Assembly: GCA_050486545.1 (NCBI GenBank)
Contig: JBJHDM010000088.1
Span: 1-9,961 of the forward strand
Length of the DNA: 9,961 nucleotides
Direction: 5' to 3'
Source: DAOMNN01 sp050486545
GTDB lineage: Bacteria > Pseudomonadota > Gammaproteobacteria > Burkholderiales > Rhodocyclaceae
Position numbers and translations under genes: made by a program. Below the pieces are notes generated by a model. The model saw nothing but the letters and a program-made list of their open reading frames with translations. It ran no database searches and was not told the DNA's origin. How positions within the stretch are numbered: the first letter of the stretch is position 1; each line of letters begins with the position of its first letter. Shown in pieces: positions 5,255 through 9,961 of this stretch.

Positions 5255-6412
5255 ATGCCTCGCTTTCCAGCCGCCATCTCTTCCCGACTCCCGGACGTCG
5301 GCACCACCATCTTCACCGTCATGTCGCGCATGGCCCAGGAGAGCGGAGCGATCAACCTCGCGCAGGGGTTTCCCGATTTCAATGCCGAGGAGGTGCTGTT
5401 CGAGCGCGTGCATCACTGGATGCGGGCCGGGTTCAACCAGTATGCGCCGCTGGCGGGCATGCCGGCGCTGCGCGAAGTGATCGCCCGAACGGTCGAGCGC
5501 CTGTACGGAACGTCCTACGACGTAGAAACCGAGATCACCGTCACCGCCGGAGCGACCCAGGCCTTGTTCACTGCGGTGGCCGCGCTCGTGCATCCAGGCG
5601 ACGAGGTGATCGTGTTCGAGCCCGTGTACGACTCGTACGCCCCGGCGATCGAACTGCAGGGCGGGCGGGTCGTGCGGATGCGCCTGGCCGCGCCGGATTA
5701 TCGTCCCGACTGGGACGCGGTGGCCGCGGCGATCACGCCGCGCACGCGCATGATCATGATCAACTCGCCCCACAACCCCACCGCCACGCTGTGGTCGGCC
5801 GACGACATGGCACGGCTGGCCGCCGTCACGCGTGGCACCGGCATCGTCGTCGTCTCCGACGAGGTCTATGAGCACATCGTGTTCGACGGCTGTCGGCACG
5901 AAAGCTGCGCCCGCCATCCCGAGCTGGCCGCGCGCAGCCTCGTCGTCTCGAGCCTGGGCAAGACCTATCACATCACCGGCTGGAAGGTCGGCTACGTCGT
6001 CGGCCCGCGCGAACTCATGGCCGAATTCCGCAAGGTCCATCAGTTCAACGTGTTCACGGTCAACACGCCGGTCCAGCTTGGGTTGGCCGACTACATGGCC
6101 GACGCCGCGCGCCATGAAGAACTTGCGGCCTTCTACCAGGCCAAGCGCGACTTCTTCAGTGCGGGCATGGCGGGATCGCGCTTCGAGATGCTGCCCTCGC
6201 GTGGCACGTTCTTCCAGCTTGCGCGCTACGGTACGATCTCGGATGCCCCGGACACCGCCTTCGTCGAGCATCTGACGCGGGAAGTCGGCGTGGCCGCGAT
6301 CCCGGTGTCGGCCTTCTTCGCGGAGGGTCGCGACGAGCGCGTCATCCGCTTCTGCTTCGCCAAGAACGAGAAAACGCTTGCGGCGGCCTGCGAACGCCTG
6401 TGCCGCGTCTGA
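5255..6412 (+). CDS. ybdL: PLP-dependent methionine-type aminotransferase (YbdL-like, fold type I, subgroup I-gamma)
   Basis: This 385-residue cytosolic aminotransferase resembles E. coli YbdL over its whole length (LPDVGTTIFT, NLAQGFPDF, NQYAPLAGMPALREVIA, TVTAGATQAL). The Schiff-base lysine is K236 in SSLGKTYHITGWKVGY. N174 in SPHNPTA, D202 and Y205 in SDEVYEH, and the carboxylate-binding R365 in VIRFCFAK are all present. YbdL-type enzymes prefer methionine and aromatic or histidine side chains and can aminate 2-keto-4-methylthiobutyrate, the last step of methionine salvage. The ATG at 5255 is chosen because family similarity begins about ten residues later; AGGG at 5244-5247 is a weak ribosome site. 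Longer in-frame starts upstream add proline-rich sequence that overlaps the divergent mtnA promoter area. Its place beside mtnA suggests a role in methylthio-compound metabolism, but the MtnB, MtnC and MtnD steps needed for full salvage are not here. Confidence 0.93.
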   Translation: MPRFPAAISSRLPDVGTTIFTVMSRMAQESGAINLAQGFPDFNAEEVLFERVHHWMRAGFNQYAPLAGMPALREVIARTVERLYGTSYDVETEITVTAGATQALFTAVAALVHPGDEVIVFEPVYDSYAPAIELQGGRVVRMRLAAPDYRPDWDAVAAAITPRTRMIMINSPHNPTATLWSADDMARLAAVTRGTGIVVVSDEVYEHIVFDGCRHESCARHPELAARSLVVSSLGKTYHITGWKVGYVVGPRELMAEFRKVHQFNVFTVNTPVQLGLADYMADAARHEELAAFYQAKRDFFSAGMAGSRFEMLPSRGTFFQLARYGTISDAPDTAFVEHLTREVGVAAIPVSAFFAEGRDERVIRFCFAKNEKTLAAACERLCRV

Positions 6413-6466
6413 CGCCATCGGCATGGTAGTATTCACGGTCGAACCCAGCCGATTTCCGATCCGCCC

Positions 6467-6718
6467 GTGCGCAACCTCCTGATCCTCGTCCTCGTGTTCA
6501 TCGTCGTCTGGTGGATACGCCGCGCGCTGAGCCGGCCGCAGGGCGACGGGGGCGCGTCGCGTGGCCGTGGATGGGGGTGGAAGTCGCGTTCCGCCGATCC
6601 CGAGCGCATGCTCGAATGCGACCACTGCGGGCTCCACATTCCCGAAAGCGAAGGTGTGCGCGAAGGTGACGCATTCTTCTGCTCCGAGGAGCACCGGCGC
6701 CTCGGCGTTCGCCGCTGA
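6467..6718 (+). CDS. PP0621-family small membrane-anchored zinc-ribbon protein
   Basis: This 83-residue protein starts with GTG at 6467. One N-terminal membrane segment (about residues 3-19, LLILVLVFIVVWWI) is followed by a Gly/Arg-rich linker (24-42). A small metal-binding module then has C51-x2-C54-G, H57, and FFCSEEH with C72 and H76. The CxxC...FCSxxH layout resembles a TRASH/MYM-like zinc ribbon and fits the uncharacterised PP0621 family of proteobacteria. The gene ends 8 bases before pilS, and the pilS Shine-Dalgarno overlaps its stop, so the three genes likely form one transcript. GTG is the only start that includes the membrane segment, and its ribosome site is weak. The function is unknown; co-transcription suggests a link to PilS/PilR, which is inference. 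The 54 bases upstream hold a TAGTAT box (6427-6432) without a good -35. Confidence 0.8.
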   Translation: MRNLLILVLVFIVVWWIRRALSRPQGDGGASRGRGWGWKSRSADPERMLECDHCGLHIPESEGVREGDAFFCSEEHRRLGVRR

Positions 6719-6726
6719 AGGACGCC

Positions 6727-8274
6727 ATGGCCACGCTCGCCACCGAGTCGTCGCGCCTTGCCCCGCAGCGTTATTTCAACCTGTTCCGGCTGGTCATCGC
6801 GGGGGTCTTCCTGGTCGTCGGCGGCCAGCTCGGCCTCGGTGCCGAAGCGCCGCGGCTGTTCGCAGGCGTCACCGTGGCCTATCTGCTCGTCGTGCTGGCA
6901 CTGGGTTTTCCCGATGCCGCACGCTATTTCGGCCTGGAGCGGCTGATCACGCTGCAGGTGGTCATCGACATCATCGTTCTGGCGGCCATCATGTGGGTCA
7001 GCGGCGGCTATCGCAGCGCAATTCCCGTGATGATGATGGTCTACCTGGCCGGTGCCGGCCTGGTTGCCGAAGGCCGGATGGTGCTGTTCTTCGCGGCCCT
7101 GGCCACGGTCGCCGTGCTCATCGAGAACTTCTGGCGGACGTTTTCCGGCATCGAGGCGGCGGAGTTTCATCAGGTCGCGATCTCGTGCGTCGGTTTCTTC
7201 GCGATCGCACTCACCGCACGGATGCTTGCCCGGCGTGCGAAGGCCAACGAATCGCTGGCCGAGTTGCGCGGCGAGGCGCTCGACCGCCAGCAGGCGATCA
7301 ACGAGCGCATCATCCAGGACATGCAGGACGGGGTGATCGTCCTCGGGAGCGACGGACGCGTTCGACAGGCCAATCCGCGCGCCTCGTTCCTGCTCGGGAT
7401 GGATCTGCGCGAGGGCATGCTGCTGTCGAGCGCCGATGCCAGCTTTGCCGGTTGCCAGGAGCGCTGTGCCGGACCCGCGGGCGAACTCGAGCGCCTTGGA
7501 CCCGCCGGACGCTTGCTGCGGTGCCGGGCGGTGCAGGCCGGCGGCGATGGCGAGGATGGGGGGGACACGCTCATCTACCTGGCCGACTTCGACGAGATCC
7601 AGAAACAGGTCCAGCAGCTCAAGCTGGCTGCACTCGGGCGGCTGACCGCGAGCATGGCGCACGAGATCCGCAATCCGCTGTCGGCCGTCACCCAGGCGGC
7701 GGACCTGCTCGGCGAGGAGAAGCGCGGGGATGTCCAGGCGCGCCTGGTGCGCATCATCCACGACAACGCCCACCGCATCGAACGACTCGTGCGCGAGGTC
7801 CTGGCGCTCGGCAAGCGCGACGAGATCTCGCGCGAAGCAATGGCGATCGCCCCTTTCGTGGCCGGGATGGTCGAAGAGTTCGGCCTGGCCGGCCCGCAGG
7901 AGCGCGCGATTTTCCGTGTCGAGATCGCCCCCGAGGAGACCATCGAGATCGACCGCGCCCACCTGCACCAGATCCTGTCCAACCTGCTTCGCAATGCACG
8001 GCGCTATTGCAGCGGCCGGCCCGGTTCGGTCCGCATCTATACCGACCACACCAGCGGTGACCGCGTCTCCCTCCACGTCGCCGATGACGGCCCCGGCATC
8101 GAGCCTGCGAAGCGGGCCGAGGTCTTCGAACCCTTCTACACCACCGATGCCAAGGGCACCGGACTCGGCCTGTACATCGCACGTGAACTGGCCGAGGCGA
8201 ACGACGCCCGGCTCGAACTCGTCGGCAATGCGCCCGGCGCCCACTTCGTACTGACCGGACGGAGGCACGCATGA
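6727..8274 (+). CDS. pilS: PilS-type sensor histidine kinase
   Basis: This 515-residue inner-membrane kinase has six hydrophobic segments (about 17-37, 44-61, 73-92, 98-113, 118-136 and 149-167), a short linker, a PAS-like region (about 190-290), a HisKA domain and a HATPase domain. The phospho-accepting histidine is H312 in SMAHEIRNPLSAV. The N-box has N423 in NLLRNARRY; G1 is DDGPGI (453-458), the F-box FEPFYT (467-472) and G2 GTGLGL (477-482), so it looks catalytically intact. Six N-terminal spans and the NtrB-like kinase core fit PilS, which senses pilin in the membrane and phosphorylates PilR. The PAS region has three cysteines (C243, C247, C266) and a run of seven G in the DNA (7558-7564). 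AAGGA (6718-6722) precedes the ATG. Its stop overlaps the pilR start. AtoS-like kinases are the main alternative. Confidence 0.88.
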   Translation: MATLATESSRLAPQRYFNLFRLVIAGVFLVVGGQLGLGAEAPRLFAGVTVAYLLVVLALGFPDAARYFGLERLITLQVVIDIIVLAAIMWVSGGYRSAIPVMMMVYLAGAGLVAEGRMVLFFAALATVAVLIENFWRTFSGIEAAEFHQVAISCVGFFAIALTARMLARRAKANESLAELRGEALDRQQAINERIIQDMQDGVIVLGSDGRVRQANPRASFLLGMDLREGMLLSSADASFAGCQERCAGPAGELERLGPAGRLLRCRAVQAGGDGEDGGDTLIYLADFDEIQKQVQQLKLAALGRLTASMAHEIRNPLSAVTQAADLLGEEKRGDVQARLVRIIHDNAHRIERLVREVLALGKRDEISREAMAIAPFVAGMVEEFGLAGPQERAIFRVEIAPEETIEIDRAHLHQILSNLLRNARRYCSGRPGSVRIYTDHTSGDRVSLHVADDGPGIEPAKRAEVFEPFYTTDAKGTGLGLYIARELAEANDARLELVGNAPGAHFVLTGRRHA

Positions 8275-9626
8275 ACGTACCCGAACGGCGCAGCCGGCCG
8301 AACCTGACCGATGTTCTCGTCGTCGACGACGAGGACGACATCCGCGAACTGCTCGAGCTGTCGCTGCTGCGCATGGGCCTCGCATGCGACACCGCGGGGA
8401 CGCTGGCCCAAGCGCGCGAGCGCCTCGGGAGCAATGCCTACCGCCTGTGCCTGACCGACATGCGCCTGCCCGACGGCAACGGCCTCGACCTGGTCGCACA
8501 TATCCAGACCGCCTGTCCGGGGTTGCCGGTCGCCGTGATCTCGGCCTATGGCAGCATCGACGTGGCGATCCGTGCACTCAAGCTCGGCGCCTTCGACTTC
8601 GTCACCAAGCCGATCGAACTGACCGCGCTGCGCGAGCTCGTGCGCCACGCGCTGCGCGTGGACGGCGAAGGGCCGAGCAGTGAGGGGCGCGACCTGGTCG
8701 GGCGCTCCGGTGCCATCCAGCACCTGCGTGCGCAGATCGAAAAGCTTGCCCGCAGCCAGGCCCCGGTCTTCATCCACGGCGAATCGGGAACCGGCAAGGA
8801 AGTCATCGCCCGCCTGATCCACGGCCTCGGGCCGCGTTCGTCCGGGCCTTTCGTGCCGGTCAACTGCGGGGCGATCTCCCCCGAGCTGATGGAAAGCGAG
8901 TTCTTCGGCCATGTGAAGGGCAGCTTTACCGGCGCCACCGCCGACAAGGAAGGCCTGTTCCAGGCCGCCCGGGGCGGTACCCTGTTTCTCGACGAAGTCG
9001 CCGAACTGCCGCTCGCGATGCAGGTCAAGCTGCTGCGCGCGATCCAGGAACGGGCCGTGCGTCCCATCGGCGCCCACGCGGAGGAATCCGTCGATGTGCG
9101 CATCCTGTCGGCCTCGCACCGCGATCTCGCGAAACTGGTCGCGGAATCCCGCTTCCGCCAGGACCTGTACTTCCGCATCAACGTCATCACGCTGCAGGTG
9201 CCGCCGCTGCGCGACCGCGCCGAGGACGTCCCCGACCTCGTCGAACACATTCTCGCCCGCCTGGCCGAACGCGACGGCGTCACCCCGCGACGCATCCACC
9301 CCGAAGCGCTCGAACTCCTTCGCCGCCATCCCCTTCCCGGCAACGTGCGCGAACTCGAGAACCTGCTCGAGCGCGCCTGCGCCCTGTGCGAAGGCGACCT
9401 GATCGGACCGGACGACATCGATGCCGGCCCGGTGGTGCCCCCCCCCGTCCAGGTCACCTCGGCCCGCAGCGGGCAAGACCCGGAGAACGAAGACTCCGAA
9501 GAGGAGCGAACCCGCATCCTGCGCACCCTCGACGAAACCCGCTGGAACCGCTCCGAAGCCGCCCGCCGCCTGGGCATGACCCTGCGCCAGCTGCGCTACC
9601 GCCTGCAGAAGTGGGGGATGGAGTAA
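8271..9626 (+). CDS. pilR: PilR-type sigma-54-dependent response regulator
   Basis: This 451-residue NtrC-family activator has a receiver domain (about 14-128) with acidic pocket D19/D20, phospho-acceptor D63 in LTDMRLPDG, S91 and K113. The AAA+ domain (about 142-368) has Walker A GESGTGKE (170-177), the sigma-54 loop GSFTGA (217-222) and Walker B TLFLDEVAEL with D241/E242. The Fis-type helix-turn-helix is at 412-449 (RWNRSEAARRLGMTLRQLRYRL). The AAA+ stretch is very close to Pseudomonas PilR as I recall it, including GSFTGA rather than GAFTGA. It should activate sigma-54-dependent pilin transcription when phosphorylated by PilS. The ATG overlaps the pilS stop, with GGAGG at 8261-8265. Between the AAA+ and HTH domains lies an acidic, proline-containing linker encoded partly by a nine-C run. 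No pilin gene or sigma-54 promoter is seen in the window. Confidence 0.92.
   Translation: MNVPERRSRPNLTDVLVVDDEDDIRELLELSLLRMGLACDTAGTLAQARERLGSNAYRLCLTDMRLPDGNGLDLVAHIQTACPGLPVAVISAYGSIDVAIRALKLGAFDFVTKPIELTALRELVRHALRVDGEGPSSEGRDLVGRSGAIQHLRAQIEKLARSQAPVFIHGESGTGKEVIARLIHGLGPRSSGPFVPVNCGAISPELMESEFFGHVKGSFTGATADKEGLFQAARGGTLFLDEVAELPLAMQVKLLRAIQERAVRPIGAHAEESVDVRILSASHRDLAKLVAESRFRQDLYFRINVITLQVPPLRDRAEDVPDLVEHILARLAERDGVTPRRIHPEALELLRRHPLPGNVRELENLLERACALCEGDLIGPDDIDAGPVVPPPVQVTSARSGQDPENEDSEEERTRILRTLDETRWNRSEAARRLGMTLRQLRYRLQKWGME
9438..9446 (+). repeat. C9 homopolymer within pilR
   Basis: Nine consecutive C bases encode PPP in the linker (residues 389-391) between the AAA+ and HTH domains of PilR. 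A one-base slip here would separate the ATPase from its DNA-binding domain. Confidence 0.9.
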
Positions 9627-9633
9627 CCAGCGT

Positions 9634-9848
9634 ACGGCAATCGCACTGGCTGCGGCTCAGGGCGTAGGATGGATTCGCGCCGAAGGCGCAATCCACCAAT
9701 GTGCGCATCGAGCGCACGGCGATCGGGCAACAAACCGGTGAAGACCGACGAATTCCGACGTTCGTTGGGCTTCAAGCGCCCAATGGCGGCTTGCTTCGCG
9801 AAGCCTCCCTACGCCGGTCGCATGATCCGTCGCAGATACCCGGCGTAG
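9634..9848 (+). repeat. Composite palindromic intergenic repeat, copy B (right side interrupted)
   Basis: This second copy of the repeat at 1224-1508 has the same orientation and starts 8 bases after the pilR stop. Bases 9647-9848 align gaplessly with 1270-1471. It keeps the left hairpin, the TTGGGC/GCCCAA stem (9765-9783) and the CCTACGCCGG...CCGGCGTAG arms. It stops matching after GGCGTAG, where copy A continues into its right-hand hairpin. No intrinsic terminator with a T-run is visible after pilR; the hairpins here may be the only 3' structure available to that transcript. Confidence 0.85.
9668..9697 (+). repeat. Left hairpin of repeat copy B
   Basis: GATGGATT pairs with AATCCACC with a single A-C mismatch, and GCGCC pairs with GGCGC around a GAA loop. 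It corresponds to hairpin 1 of copy A (1291-1320). Confidence 0.75.
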
Positions 9849-9961
9849 ATACTGTTATCGCCCGTCAAACCCCATGAAGTGAGGGATCGAATGGTTTTCC
9901 GGACTTGAGCACGCCGAAGGCGACTTGAGCGAGTTTTCGCATCATGGCGCCGATGATGAGT
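9849..9961 (-). mobile_element. IS110-family insertion sequence, right (3') end, continuing beyond the window
   Basis: From base 9849 the sequence no longer matches the repeat. Sixteen bases separate that point from the stop codon of an IS110-like transposase read on the minus strand. A very short non-coding 3' end is compatible with IS110-group elements, where the bridge RNA lies upstream of the transposase gene. That region would be outside this window. On the minus strand the junction reads AGTAT, CT, ACGCCGG, with CT belonging to the repeat. Element identity rests on the transposase tail; the exact boundary rests on comparison with repeat copy A. Confidence 0.65.
9865..9961 (-). CDS. IS110-family transposase, C-terminal 31 residues (partial)
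   Basis: The minus-strand frame enters from the right edge and ends at TGA 9867-9865. Its peptide includes LIIGAMMRKLAQ, AFGVLKSG and KPFDPSLHGV. This matches, from memory, the typical tail of IS110/IS116/IS902 transposases (an RKL...YGVLKSG.PFDP pattern). These enzymes combine a RuvC-like DEDD domain with a C-terminal serine-containing Tnp domain and recombine DNA under the guidance of a bridge RNA. Both catalytic domains lie outside the window, so integrity cannot be judged. The next codon is split by the window edge. The gene points towards pilR and repeat copy B. Confidence 0.75.
   Translation of the reverse strand, partial: LIIGAMMRKLAQVAFGVLKSGKPFDPSLHGV

Noticed and set aside
5231..6694. 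A 487-codon open frame on the minus strand opposite the aminotransferase
   Set aside because: It is antisense to a full-length YbdL-like enzyme, and its composition is His/Arg/Asp-rich without recognisable motifs.
6433..8577. A 714-codon open frame on the minus strand opposite PP0621 and pilS
   Set aside because: It is antisense to a clear histidine kinase with all boxes present, and its own product shows no family motif.
8919..8936. GSFTGA instead of GAFTGA in the sigma-54 contact loop of PilR
   Set aside because: As far as I recall, GSFTGA is normal in PilR proteins, so it is not a sign of a degenerate activator.
8136..9476. A 446-codon open frame on the minus strand opposite pilR
   Set aside because: It is complementary to the PilR coding frame, with no ribosome site or domain; a GC-skewed shadow.

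Overview
The window is GC-rich, densely packed chromosomal DNA from a proteobacterium. A DsbB thiol oxidase, a PilS/PilR-type two-component pair preceded by a PP0621-type gene, and a YbdL-type aminotransferase fit a gamma- or betaproteobacterium. The sequence alone does not settle the genus.

Layout, left to right. (1) Minus strand: the first 115 codons of a membrane protein, probably an MBOAT-family O-acyltransferase, lie downstream of dsbB. (2) About 500 bases without a gene hold a composite palindromic repeat (copy A). (3) Plus strand: two overlapping, tandemly duplicated beta-hydroxyacid dehydrogenases. (4) Minus strand, convergent with these: mtnA (methylthioribose-1-phosphate isomerase family) translationally coupled to a fuculose-phosphate-type class II aldolase. 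(5) Plus strand, divergent from mtnA: a YbdL-like, methionine-type aminotransferase, a small PP0621-like zinc-ribbon membrane protein, then pilS and pilR. (6) A second repeat copy (B) in the same orientation as copy A, cut off at its right side by the 3' end of an IS110-family element that leaves the window.

How the genes may work together. An MtnA-type isomerase coupled to a FucA-type aldolase is the core of the known 'DHAP shunt' / 5-deoxyribose disposal route. There, 5-(methylthio)ribose-1-phosphate or 5-deoxyribose-1-phosphate is isomerised and cleaved to DHAP plus (methylthio)acetaldehyde or acetaldehyde. No kinase, phosphorylase or nucleosidase for the upstream steps is in the window. 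The tandem dehydrogenases could reduce an aldehyde or 2-keto/semialdehyde product, but this is only inference from position. PilS/PilR should control sigma-54-dependent type IV pilin expression; no pilin gene is present here.

The most notable structural signals are the IS110 junction lying exactly on a CT dinucleotide inside a REP-like repeat, a compensatory base-pair change between the two repeat copies, and the coupled mtnA-aldolase module beside paralogous dehydrogenases that differ at one active-site position.
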